NCBI GenBank assembly: GCA_016839165.1
Contig: CP069300.1
Coordinates: forward strand, 6,830,001-6,894,000
DNA: 64,000 nucleotides
Direction: 5' to 3'
Origin: Bradyrhizobium sp. PSBB068
GTDB taxonomy: Bacteria > Pseudomonadota > Alphaproteobacteria > Rhizobiales > Xanthobacteraceae
Shown here piece after piece: positions 25,780 to 33,559 of this stretch. Under the pieces are notes generated by a model that was not told the origin of the DNA, did no database searches, and worked only from the letters and a program-made list of their open reading frames with translations. A program made the position numbers and the translations under genes. The first letter of the stretch is position 1. Each line of letters begins with the position of its first letter.

Positions 25780-28278
25780 ATGAACGGGGCTACGGACAAG
25801 GGCAAGAACTGGTTCCTGCGCGGCGGCCTGTTCGCCAAATACGTGCTCGCGCTGGTCGGCCTCGTCGTGTTCGTGCTGGCGGTCAACGGCGCGCTCGAGA
25901 CCTGGATCAGCTACCGCGGCATCAAGAGCACGCTGACGGACGCGATGAGCGAGAAGGCGGACGCCACCGCCAAGCACATCGAACAGTCGATCTCCGATCT
26001 CGAACGCCAGATCTCCTGGGTGACCCGCGCCTCCTCCAACACGCTCGAGCTGCGCCGCGCCGACTATGCCCAGCTGCTCGGCCAGGTGCCGGCGGTGAGC
26101 CAGCTCACGCTGATCAACGGCCAGGGCCGCGAGGTGCTGCGGCTGTCGCGCCAGACCGTCACGGTGAACTCCAACACCGACCTCTCCCGCGACCTGCGCT
26201 TCACCGAGGCGGTCCAGCGCGGCACCGCCTACGCGCCGGCGTATTTCCGCGACGAACGGCCGTATATGTCGATCGGTGAGCAACATTCCGGCTTCAATGC
26301 CGGCGTCACCGTCGCCGAGATCGACCTGCGTTTCCTCAACGACTATTTCGGCGATTCCCAGGTCGGCCGCACGGCCTATGCTTATGTCGTCGACGCCAAG
26401 GGCCGCGTGCTGGCGAGTTCGTCGAAGGGCCCCGAGGTCGGCAAGGACCTCGCCGCGCTGCCGCAGGTCGCCGCAGTGCTGTCCGCGGACGGCCGGCCGA
26501 TCGCCTCCGGCAAGGACGTCGACGGCAATGCGGTGCTGACGACAGCGACATCGGCGCCGAACCTCGGCTGGCACGTGTTCTATGAGCAGCCGACGTCGCA
26601 GGCGCTGTCACCGATCCGCGACCAGCTGGTGCGCATCGCGCTCCTGATCGCGCTCGGCCTCGTGGTCGCGATCATCGCCGGCACGATTCTGGCGCGGCGC
26701 ATGCTGGTGCCGATCACGGCATTGCGTACCGGCGCGCGGCGTCTCGGCGCCGGCGACTTCGGCCACCGCATCAAAGTGAAGACCGCGGATGAGCTGGAGG
26801 AGCTCGCCGAGCAATTCAACAGCATGGCCGGGCAGCTGGCCGAGACCTACTCCGGCCTCGAGGCCAAGGTGCAGGAGCGCACCCGCGACCTCGCGCAATC
26901 GATCAACGAGCTGAAGGTGCTGGAGGAGGTTGGCCGAGCGGTGGCCTCCTCGCTCGACCTCAACGCCGTGCTGCCGACGGTCGCCGCCCGCGCGCTCGAG
27001 ATCACCCATGCCGACGCCGTGCTGATCTATGGCTATGACGCCGCGCAACGCGCATTCACTCTGACGCAATCGATCGGCATCGACAGCGAGGCCGAAGGCC
27101 ATCATCGCGCGATCGACGCTGATAACAGTCCGCTCGGCGAGGCCGCCGCGAAGGGCGAGCCGCTAGCGTTCCCGGATCTCGCTACCAGAGCGTTTTCGAG
27201 CGAAGTGGATACCGGTTCGCGTGAAGAAAACGCGTCAAAACAAGAATCCCAGCCCGAGCACCCGCTGCGCGATGTCGTGGTCGGCGCCGGCTTCCACTCG
27301 GTGCTTGTGGTGCCGCTGGTCGATCAGCAGGGCGTGCTCGGCGCGCTGGTGGTGCTGCGCAAGGCGGCCGGCGATTTCCCCGCGGGCCTGATCGGCCTGA
27401 TGAAGACCTTCGCGCACCAGGCGGTGCTGGCGATGCGCAACGCGCGGCTGTTCACCGAGGTCGACCAGAAGAGCCACGCGCTGGAAGCAGCCAATTCCAC
27501 TGTGCGCGAGCAGGCCGACAAGCTCAAGCAGCAGACCGAGCAGCTCACCGACTGGAACAAGTCGCTGGAGGCCCGGGTCGAGACCCAGCTCGGCGAGATC
27601 GAGCGCATCCGCAAGCTCGAGCGTTTCCTGGCGCCGCAGGTGGCGCAGCTGATCGCCTCGTCGGACAATCCCGAGGGCCTGCTCGAGAGCCACCGCCGCG
27701 AAGTCACGGTGGTGTTCTGCGATCTGCGCGGCTTTACGGCCTTCACCGAGGCGACCGAGCCGGAAGAGGCCATGAACGTGCTGCGCGAATATCACGCGGC
27801 GCTCGGCCAGCTGATCTTCAAATATGAGGGCACGCTCGACAAATATGCCGGTGACGGCGTGATGATCCTGTTCAACGCGCCGATCCAGCTCGCCGACCAC
27901 ACCGCGCGCGCCGTGCGGATGGCGGTGGAGATGCGCGACACCGTCGGCCCGCTGACCGAGAAATGGCGCAACCGCGGGCATAGTCTGGGGTTCGGCATCG
28001 GCATCGCGCTCGGCTATGCCACGCTCGGCCAGGTCGGCTTCGAGCAGCGGCTGGAATATGCCGCGATCGGCAGCGTCACCAACCTCGCCTCCCGCCTGTG
28101 CGGCGAAGCCAAGGCGGGCCAGATCGTGGTGAGCCGCCGCGTCTACGGCATGGTCGAGGCTTTCGTCGAAGGCCGCGCCATCGACGACCTCGTGGTGAAG
28201 GGCTTCAACCACCCGATCCTGGCGGCGGAGATCCTCAGCTGGAAAGGCGAGCCGTCAGCGGAAGCGGCGGCGGAGTGA
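25780..28278 (+). CDS. Membrane class III adenylate/guanylate cyclase with Cache, HAMP and GAF
   Basis: The 832-residue protein has, in order, a membrane segment (about 22-42), an extracellular Cache-type sensor (45-280), a second membrane segment (about 285-307), a HAMP domain (308-360), a GAF domain (about 385-565), a coiled coil and a class III cyclase catalytic domain (about 640-815). Metal ligands D648 (FCDLRGFT) and D692 (KYAGDGVM) and the Asn/Arg of SVTNLASRL are present; K688 is at the purine-selecting position, which favours ATP. It should make cAMP in response to an external and an internal signal, feeding the CRP-like protein encoded 2.6 kb upstream. Residues 470-490 are encoded by a palindromic repeat inserted in frame inside the GAF domain. 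Confidence 0.93.
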   Translation: MNGATDKGKNWFLRGGLFAKYVLALVGLVVFVLAVNGALETWISYRGIKSTLTDAMSEKADATAKHIEQSISDLERQISWVTRASSNTLELRRADYAQLLGQVPAVSQLTLINGQGREVLRLSRQTVTVNSNTDLSRDLRFTEAVQRGTAYAPAYFRDERPYMSIGEQHSGFNAGVTVAEIDLRFLNDYFGDSQVGRTAYAYVVDAKGRVLASSSKGPEVGKDLAALPQVAAVLSADGRPIASGKDVDGNAVLTTATSAPNLGWHVFYEQPTSQALSPIRDQLVRIALLIALGLVVAIIAGTILARRMLVPITALRTGARRLGAGDFGHRIKVKTADELEELAEQFNSMAGQLAETYSGLEAKVQERTRDLAQSINELKVLEEVGRAVASSLDLNAVLPTVAARALEITHADAVLIYGYDAAQRAFTLTQSIGIDSEAEGHHRAIDADNSPLGEAAAKGEPLAFPDLATRAFSSEVDTGSREENASKQESQPEHPLRDVVVGAGFHSVLVVPLVDQQGVLGALVVLRKAAGDFPAGLIGLMKTFAHQAVLAMRNARLFTEVDQKSHALEAANSTVREQADKLKQQTEQLTDWNKSLEARVETQLGEIERIRKLERFLAPQVAQLIASSDNPEGLLESHRREVTVVFCDLRGFTAFTEATEPEEAMNVLREYHAALGQLIFKYEGTLDKYAGDGVMILFNAPIQLADHTARAVRMAVEMRDTVGPLTEKWRNRGHSLGFGIGIALGYATLGQVGFEQRLEYAAIGSVTNLASRLCGEAKAGQIVVSRRVYGMVEAFVEGRAIDDLVVKGFNHPILAAEILSWKGEPSAEAAAE
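27187..27249. repeat. Palindromic repeat inserted in frame in the cyclase gene
   Basis: GCGTTTTC at 27190-27197 pairs with GAAAACGC at 27226-27233 around a centre containing a further TACCGGTTCGCG segment. The unit resembles a dispersed intergenic repeat of Bradyrhizobium genomes. Its length and phase keep the reading frame, adding about 21 hydrophilic residues. Confidence 0.7.
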
Positions 28279-28309
28279 GGCGCGTCACGGAACCGCTCCC
28301 GTGCCCGCC

Positions 28310-28337
28310 TTGTTTTCGCGCCAAACGGGTATATATT
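28310..28337 (+). promoter_or_regulatory. Putative promoter of the cold-shock gene
   Basis: TTGTTT at 28310-28315 and TATATT at 28332-28337 are 16 bases apart. A start near 28344 would give a leader of over 110 bases, as is usual for cspA genes whose leader folds differently in the cold. Confidence 0.45.
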
Positions 28338-28457
28338 ACCGCCGTTCGATTAGCCGTTGCGCCTTGTTGAATGGTCCCATCGGCCTTCCTCCAAAGACAT
28401 CGCCAGTTGAATTGGTGACGCGTCCATCACGCGAAACGTCTGCTTTGGAGAAGAGAC

Positions 28458-28667
28458 ATGGCAACAGGTACTGTGAAGTGGTTCAACGGCCAGAAGGGCT
28501 TTGGTTTCATTCAGCCGGATGACGGCAGCAAGGATGTGTTCGTTCACATCAGCGCCGTCGAGCGCGCCGGTCTGTCGGGCCTCGCCGAAGGCCAGAAGGT
28601 GTCGTTCGAGCTGAAGACCGACAAGATGCGTGGCAAGACCAGCGCCGAGAATCTTCAGCTGGCCTGA
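28458..28667 (+). CDS. cspA: Cold-shock protein, CspA family
   Basis: The 69-residue protein is a complete cold-shock domain with the RNA-binding motifs KGFGFI (RNP1) and VFVHI (RNP2) and the usual start [10 protein letters not shown]. It acts as a single-strand nucleic-acid chaperone in the cytoplasm. GAAGAGA lies just before the ATG. The 179-base gap before it contains a promoter candidate and a long leader. Whether it is cold-induced or constitutive cannot be read from the sequence. Confidence 0.97.
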   Translation: MATGTVKWFNGQKGFGFIQPDDGSKDVFVHISAVERAGLSGLAEGQKVSFELKTDKMRGKTSAENLQLA

Positions 28668-28763
28668 GTTCGCATTCGCGCATGATGTTCGCATCAGCGC
28701 TCCGCGCTTGTCGCAGCAATCATGCCGCAGCGTCATTCCACGGATGTACTGGAGTGACTGCCA

Positions 28764-28797
28764 GGCCCGCTCGATCTGCACAGGTTGGGCGGGCCTT
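28764..28797 (+). terminator. Hairpin downstream of the cold-shock gene
   Basis: GGCCCGC at 28764-28770 pairs with GCGGGCC at 28789-28795, followed by only two T residues. It lies about 100 bases after the cspA stop. It may be a weak terminator. Confidence 0.35.
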
Positions 28798-28821
28798 GGC
28801 GTATTTGAAGCAAGGATGACC

Positions 28822-29076
28822 ATGGCCACCCGAACGTCGCCTGCTCCCACCCCCGAAAGCCGGGCGCGCGCCGAACGCCAGCGGCTTGCGGCCGAAGAGG
28901 GCGCCCGCGCCATGGCCGATGTCGAGCGCGAGGCAATCGCCGTGCGCCGGAACATGGAGCGCCTGCGCGCGCTGCGCGAAGCCCGCGATGCCGATGCCGA
29001 TGCCGCGGCGCAGATCGAAACACCGACAGCCGCCAAGCCAACGCCCACACGACGCGTCAAGCGCATCGTGCGCTGA
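28822..29076 (+). CDS. Small charged hypothetical protein
   Basis: This 84-residue protein is rich in Arg, Ala and Glu with one long predicted helix (ESRARAERQRLAAEEGARAM and onward) and a basic C-terminus ending RRVKRIVR. AAGG six bases upstream supports ATG 28822; ATG 28816 is also possible. No family was recognised. The heptad-like helix suggests coiled-coil dimerisation, and the basic tail could bind nucleic acid. Codon use is normal for the chromosome, which supports a real gene. Confidence 0.6.
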   Translation: MATRTSPAPTPESRARAERQRLAAEEGARAMADVEREAIAVRRNMERLRALREARDADADAAAQIETPTAAKPTPTRRVKRIVR

Positions 29077-29390
29077 CGGACTGCCGCGCGTGGCGGCGGC
29101 GGCGGAGTAAGCGGCACTCTCTCCCCACGTCGTCCTGGCGAAAGCCGGGACCCATAATCACCGCTATTCGTGCCGAGAGGGATCGTGGCCCCAGCCACGC
29201 GCCGCAACCACCATTCGGGGCAATGGGTCCTGGCCTGCGCCAGGACGACAGCGAATATGCGGCCCCGATTCTGATTTGACCCATCTCACACAGAAGAGGG
29301 CGCAGGAGAAGGCCGATGCGGCGCAGCCGGCTGGTTCGCCAGCGCCGCATCTGGTATTCAGGAGGCCCTCATTTTGGGAATAGTTTGCCG
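29077..29390. other. Intergenic region containing a family A repeat
   Basis: The 314 bases hold family A copy 3 and the leader of the adaptor gene at 29391. Reading frames that cross it upstream of 29391 have atypical composition and no ribosome binding site. Nothing else was seen. Confidence 0.5.
29129..29250. repeat. Family A palindromic intergenic repeat, copy 3
   Basis: The left arm GTCGTCCTGGCGAAAGCCGG and the right arm ending CGCCAGGACGAC are inverted. It shows internal changes relative to copy 1, so it is not a recent duplication of it. Confidence 0.75.
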
Positions 29391-30344
29391 ATGATTTCGT
29401 GCCTCAAGCAGTGGATGGGTTTCGCTTCCGTCTTCGCTCTTCGAGCTACGACGGACACATCGCTCTACCCATCCTACGGACTGCGCGCTTCGGTGGTGGC
29501 CGCCTCCGCGCTGCTTCTGCTAGCGGCCGCTCCCGCATCCGCCGCGGGCGAAGCCGACACGTTGCCGAAGGGCGCGGCGGTGACGGTGCTGAAGGCCTCG
29601 AAATACTGCTTCGGCAATATTGTCGAGGTCTCGGGTATCGTGCTGCCGCGCGACGAGCAGCAGGTGCGGCCGGATCGCTTCGGCTTGAAGGTTGCGGAGG
29701 TGAAGGCCGATCCCGGCGACACCGTCACCGCGGGCCAGGTGCTGGCGCGGCTGACCGACGGCACGAACGCGATCAACCTCACGGCGCCGGTGGCGGGCAC
29801 GATCTCGGGCTCAACGGCGATCGTCGGCGCGCCGGCCTCGGGCAAGGACGCGCTGTTCTCGATCATCGCCAAGAGCGAATACGACCTGGTCGGCATGGTG
29901 CCGACCCGCGACATCGCCAAGCTGAAGACCGAGCAGACCGCGCGGCTGAAGATATCAGGCGCCGGCGAGATGGATGGCAAGGTGCGGTTGATCGCGCCGA
30001 CCATCGAGCCGAACAGCCAGCTCGGCCAGGTGTTGGTGGCGATCGGCTCGAACCAGCGGCTGCTGGTGAATTCGTCCGGCCGCGCCCAGATCAAGACCGG
30101 GCAGAGCTGCGGCGTCGCCGTGCCGCTGACCGCGATCCTCTATTCCACCGCCGGCACCGTGGTGCAGGTGGTGCGCGGCGGCCGCGTCGAGACGCGGCGG
30201 GTCGAGACCGGGTTGATGTCGGCCGGCCAGGTCGAGATCCGCGACGGCATCCAGGAAGGCGACATCGTCGTCGCCCGCGCCGGCGCGCTGCTGCGCGAGG
30301 GCGATCCGGTGCGGCCGGTGGGCGCCAGCGCCGACGCGAAGTGA
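29391..30344 (+). CDS. Second HlyD/MFP-like periplasmic adaptor, without an RND partner
   Basis: From ATG 29391 the 317-residue protein has an N-terminal hydrophobic signal or anchor (about residues 33-52), then the adaptor pattern: KYCFGNIVEVSGIVLPRDEQ, LKVAEVKADPGDTVTAGQVL, the lipoyl-like half INLTAPVAGTISG, and a barrel with IKTGQSCGVAVPLTAIL. It shares the cysteine motif and the SCGVAVP block with the adaptor at 16815, so the two are paralogues. No pump gene is adjacent; instead the pseudo-caspase at 30516 is convergent with it. It may work with the RND pump at 17745 or as a stand-alone envelope protein. Confidence 0.85.
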   Translation: MISCLKQWMGFASVFALRATTDTSLYPSYGLRASVVAASALLLLAAAPASAAGEADTLPKGAAVTVLKASKYCFGNIVEVSGIVLPRDEQQVRPDRFGLKVAEVKADPGDTVTAGQVLARLTDGTNAINLTAPVAGTISGSTAIVGAPASGKDALFSIIAKSEYDLVGMVPTRDIAKLKTEQTARLKISGAGEMDGKVRLIAPTIEPNSQLGQVLVAIGSNQRLLVNSSGRAQIKTGQSCGVAVPLTAILYSTAGTVVQVVRGGRVETRRVETGLMSAGQVEIRDGIQEGDIVVARAGALLREGDPVRPVGASADAK

Positions 30345-30363
30345 GTGGGCACCGGATAAACGG

Positions 30364-30496
30364 TGTCGTCCCGGGCAAGCGAAGCGCGACCCGGGACCCA
30401 TAACCACCAATGTGAATTGTCTTGAAGCGCTGTGGCCTCAGCGCGCTTCAACAACGCAGCCCTGTGGTTATGGGTCCCGGCTTTCGCCGGGACGAC
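30364..30496. repeat. Family A palindromic intergenic repeat, copy 4
   Basis: The left side GTCGTCCCGGGCAAGCGAAG has a longer insertion in its small hairpin; the right side CGGCTTTCGCCGGGACGAC is canonical. It separates convergent genes. Confidence 0.75.
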
Positions 30497-30515
30497 GTGG
30501 GGAAAGAGCCCGACC

Positions 30516-31358
30516 TCAGCCGCCGAGCTTGATGTCTTCCAGGAGCGAGGACGACACGCTCGGCACCTGCTCGCCTTCGCTCGCGCGCGAGATCGCGACG
30601 CGGGTCTTGTTGAAGGCGGTCTCTGCGCCGGCCTGGGCGTTGAGGTTGTTGATCAGCTCCGAGACCAGCACGCTGTTGGCGCCCTTGCCGTCGTCGGCGA
30701 CCTTGCCCGGCGTCGCCGAGGTCAGCACGATGGTGTTCTCCGGCGGGCTGATCGGCGCGAGGCCGTGCGAGAAGGCGCGGAAGCGGCGTTCATAGGGATT
30801 GCGGCGCGACGCATCGAGCACCACGAGTTTTGCTTTGGCGCCGCGCTCCTTCATCGCATCGAGCACGGACTCGACGCTGACGCCGGTGCGCCTGACGTCG
30901 GCTTCCTTCCAGATCGTGGCATCGACCGGGATCATGTAGCTCTCGCGGCCGACCTGCACACCATAGCCGCCGAAGAACAGCATCACGACGGTGTCGGGGC
31001 GGATCTTGGCTTTCATGCGCTCGACCGCGCGGAACATGTCGTCCTTGGTGGCATCCTCGACCACGTCGACGTCAAAGCCCTCGTGGCGCAGCGCGGACGA
31101 CAAGGTGCGGGCATCGTTGATCGGCTGGGCCAGCGGCGCCGATGCGTCCGGGTAATGGCCGTTGCCGATGATCAGTGCGAGGCGGGAGGCACCGGACGGG
31201 ATGCTGCCGGTGGTGCCGGCGGCGACGGCGCCCTTGGGCGACTCGAACATGCGCTTGTTGAGCGCGGCATGGGCGCCGATCGCCAGCGACACCGTGCCGG
31301 CCACCGCCACACAGACGGCGATGCTGCGCCGGGAAAGTTGAAGCTGCCTAAGGTTCAT
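30516..31358 (-). CDS. Second caspase-fold protein lacking the catalytic dyad
   Basis: The 280-residue protein has an N-terminal membrane segment (about residues 12-32) and a caspase p20 domain from about 58. As in the paralogue at 14303, the catalytic positions are changed: FFGGYGVQ (Y132 for His) and VLDASRRNPYERRFR (S184 for Cys). The motif YMIPVDATIWKEADVRR is nearly the same in both. The same double replacement in two proteins suggests that the non-catalytic form is kept for a function. It lacks TPR repeats. It is convergent with the second adaptor gene. Confidence 0.85.
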   Translation of the reverse strand: MNLRQLQLSRRSIAVCVAVAGTVSLAIGAHAALNKRMFESPKGAVAAGTTGSIPSGASRLALIIGNGHYPDASAPLAQPINDARTLSSALRHEGFDVDVVEDATKDDMFRAVERMKAKIRPDTVVMLFFGGYGVQVGRESYMIPVDATIWKEADVRRTGVSVESVLDAMKERGAKAKLVVLDASRRNPYERRFRAFSHGLAPISPPENTIVLTSATPGKVADDGKGANSVLVSELINNLNAQAGAETAFNKTRVAISRASEGEQVPSVSSSLLEDIKLGG

Positions 31359-31466
31359 AGCGTTCCTAGTCCCAATCTTTATCCCGATGGCGTTCGAGCG
31401 AAATCGCGCCAGTTAGTCGCGTCAGTGACGATCAGGTGTAATGGGGTTGAGGTGTCTGTGCCGTTG

Positions 31467-31480
31467 AATTGAGCTCAATT
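31467..31480. promoter_or_regulatory. Perfect 14-base palindrome
   Basis: AATTGAGCTCAATT is self-complementary and stands in the divergent promoter region about 110 bases before the pseudo-caspase start. It is an operator candidate for an unidentified regulator. Confidence 0.35.
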
Positions 31481-31589
31481 TGCGGCGCCGCAACAAACAC
31501 TCCCTTAACCCGGACGGGCGGCCGGGGCAACCCGGTTTGCCGCACCCTGCCGCCCGGCACAGGCCATTGACGCCGTTAAAATCCCGTTA

Positions 31590-31605
31590 CGTGATCTCCG
31601 TCACA
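31590..31605. promoter_or_regulatory. CRP-type site upstream of the DxDTT protein gene
   Basis: CGTGATCTCCGTCACA matches TGTGA-N6-TCACA at nine of ten defined bases. It ends 114 bases before ATG 31720. Control by the local CRP-like protein is inferred. Confidence 0.5.
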
Positions 31606-31719
31606 TTTGTGTTCTGTATGGATTCATGTAGCTTTCCAAAGGCTTGCGAGTTTGGGGGAGAACCGGAGGAAACACCGTCGGGGACGCCGGCGTTAACCGG
31701 TTCCGCGGGAAAGGGATTC

Positions 31720-33447
31720 ATGAGCCTTCACGAGATCGCCGGAGCCGTGTGCCGGTCGCTGGCCGTCAGGAAGGACGGCCCGTCGCTTTACGACGTTTGC
31801 GACCCCGTATTGCAGGCCTATCGCGGCGGCGATCCCCATCTCGGAAAGTTCTACCGGACGGCGCTCGGCAATCCGCCGCTGCGCGCGCTGCTCCGCCGCA
31901 CCGGGCTGCCCGCGCTGCAGGACCCCGACCGCCTCGCCGGGCTGCGCGCGGCGCTCACGCAGGCTCGCGACGCCGTGGCGCCGGACTGGGCCGCGATCGG
32001 CGCCCCGGTCGCTGCCCTGATGGACGGCATCGCCGTGCGCCACCCTGCCCCGCCGGCCGCCGCCGCGCCGGCACGCCCGCCTGCGATCGCCGAGATCGAT
32101 CGCGCGATCCGCAGGACGGCTGCGCATCTGCTCGGATCGTTCGCGACAAACGGCTTCATCCCGACCTACGCCGCGTTCAACCTGATCGGCGATGCCGACA
32201 TCGGCGGACGCGAGATGCTGATGGCGCTGACCGGGCTGAACGCGCGCGGCTACAAGAACTCGACCTTGCTGTTCAGCCTGGCGCGGATCTTCATCGCGCA
32301 TTCGCCGGCGCGCGCGCTGATCAACCCGCCATGGCGCGGCATCGCCGAGCCGATGTGGGAGCCGGTGCAGATCCGCCACCGATCGGCCTATTACGACGCA
32401 TTCTTCACCGAAGCGCTGCTCAGCTTTGTCGAGACCGGGCTGGCGTCGCCGGATGAAGCCGGCGCGGCGCGGCGCGCGATCGCCGAGATGGTGGACTTCT
32501 GCCTGAAGACCAGCGCCGAGGAGGTGCCATCGCATGACGGCTCGAACGTGCGCGTCATCACCGCGCTGGCACCGGGCCGGCATCCGCGCTTCTCGCGCTT
32601 CTTTGCCCAGATCAAGCAGGACCTCGGCTTCGGCGTCTACGTGCCCGACTGCGACACCACGGCGTGCGCGTTCTCGGCCGCCACGCAAGCCGGCTGCGAC
32701 GATCCGATCCTCGCGCAGCCGCTCGTGGATTTCTACCGCGGCTACCAGGTGCGATCGGGCGCCAACGAGCCTGTCGTCACCGTGCCGCTGAACGACAACA
32801 TCGACTATGAGGGCGGCGTCGTCACCTGGATCGACAACCTTAGGGGCGAGCGGCCCTATGGCAACGACCTCGACCCGACGCTGAACCTCGACATCCTCGA
32901 GGTCTCGTTCCGCAACCTTGCCCGTTGGCAGATCATCGAGACGCCGCAGCGGCTGGAGACGGTGCATCGCATCATCGCCTTCCAGGAGAGGTTGGTCGAA
33001 AGCGGCGCGTTCAGGAATCCGCGCTCGCACATCTATTATCTGCCCGAGCTCTACTCGGCCTATTTCGGCCGCTGCTATGCCGCGTTCATCGCGCTGCCGC
33101 TGGCGGCGCAGCGCGTGATCGATCCCGGCAACGTGTTCGCGCTGATCCGCGCCCGCGTGCTCGGCTATGTCCAGGGCGAGCTGATCACCCATGAGATGAA
33201 CCCGTTCGATGCCGCGCTGGCGCTGATGGCGCTGGCGCATCTTGGCGCCGAGGTCGCGAGCTTCACGCCGGCGCTGCACTGCATCGTGCAGGGCCTCGGC
33301 GAGGGTGGCAGAAAGGGACCCTACAAGGCCTATGAATGGAACAAGATGAAGACGCCGACACGGATACTGGTCGGCGGGCCGGAGGTGACGTCAGCGTTCG
33401 TGCTGATGGCGCTGGCGCTGGCGAGGAAGCGGATGGCTCATTCATAA
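31720..33447 (+). CDS. Large alpha-helical protein with DxDTT motif (terpene-cyclase-like?)
   Basis: From ATG 31720 the 575-residue protein has no signal peptide or membrane segment and appears mostly helical. The motif VPDCDTTACAFSAATQAG at D310-C311-D312-T313-T314 resembles the DxDD/DxDTT motif of class II terpene cyclases, in which the middle Asp protonates the substrate, and it is followed by the small-residue helix seen in squalene-hopene cyclases. Other segments such as PLNDNIDYEGGVVTWIDNL would fit an alpha/alpha barrel. QW repeats are not obvious. I do not recognise a named family. No prenyl synthase gene is adjacent. Function as a cyclase is a hypothesis resting on one motif. Confidence 0.7.
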   Translation: MSLHEIAGAVCRSLAVRKDGPSLYDVCDPVLQAYRGGDPHLGKFYRTALGNPPLRALLRRTGLPALQDPDRLAGLRAALTQARDAVAPDWAAIGAPVAALMDGIAVRHPAPPAAAAPARPPAIAEIDRAIRRTAAHLLGSFATNGFIPTYAAFNLIGDADIGGREMLMALTGLNARGYKNSTLLFSLARIFIAHSPARALINPPWRGIAEPMWEPVQIRHRSAYYDAFFTEALLSFVETGLASPDEAGAARRAIAEMVDFCLKTSAEEVPSHDGSNVRVITALAPGRHPRFSRFFAQIKQDLGFGVYVPDCDTTACAFSAATQAGCDDPILAQPLVDFYRGYQVRSGANEPVVTVPLNDNIDYEGGVVTWIDNLRGERPYGNDLDPTLNLDILEVSFRNLARWQIIETPQRLETVHRIIAFQERLVESGAFRNPRSHIYYLPELYSAYFGRCYAAFIALPLAAQRVIDPGNVFALIRARVLGYVQGELITHEMNPFDAALALMALAHLGAEVASFTPALHCIVQGLGEGGRKGPYKAYEWNKMKTPTRILVGGPEVTSAFVLMALALARKRMAHS

Positions 33448-33559
33448 TCGGATGACGCGAAGTTGAGACTGGCGGAAACACGACAGCACTGGCACGGTTG
33501 CCCAATTGCCCGCACAATCGTTGGGCACTGAACGCCAAGAACCTGGCCGGGAAACGCCG

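Larger units (their letters stand above)
31359..31719. other. Divergent intergenic region with two dyads
   Basis: These 361 bases separate the pseudo-caspase and the DxDTT protein gene. They hold the 14-base palindrome AATTGAGCTCAATT at 31467-31480 and a CRP-type site at 31590-31605. The open frame extending upstream of 31720 has atypical residues and is unlikely to be translated. Confidence 0.55.
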
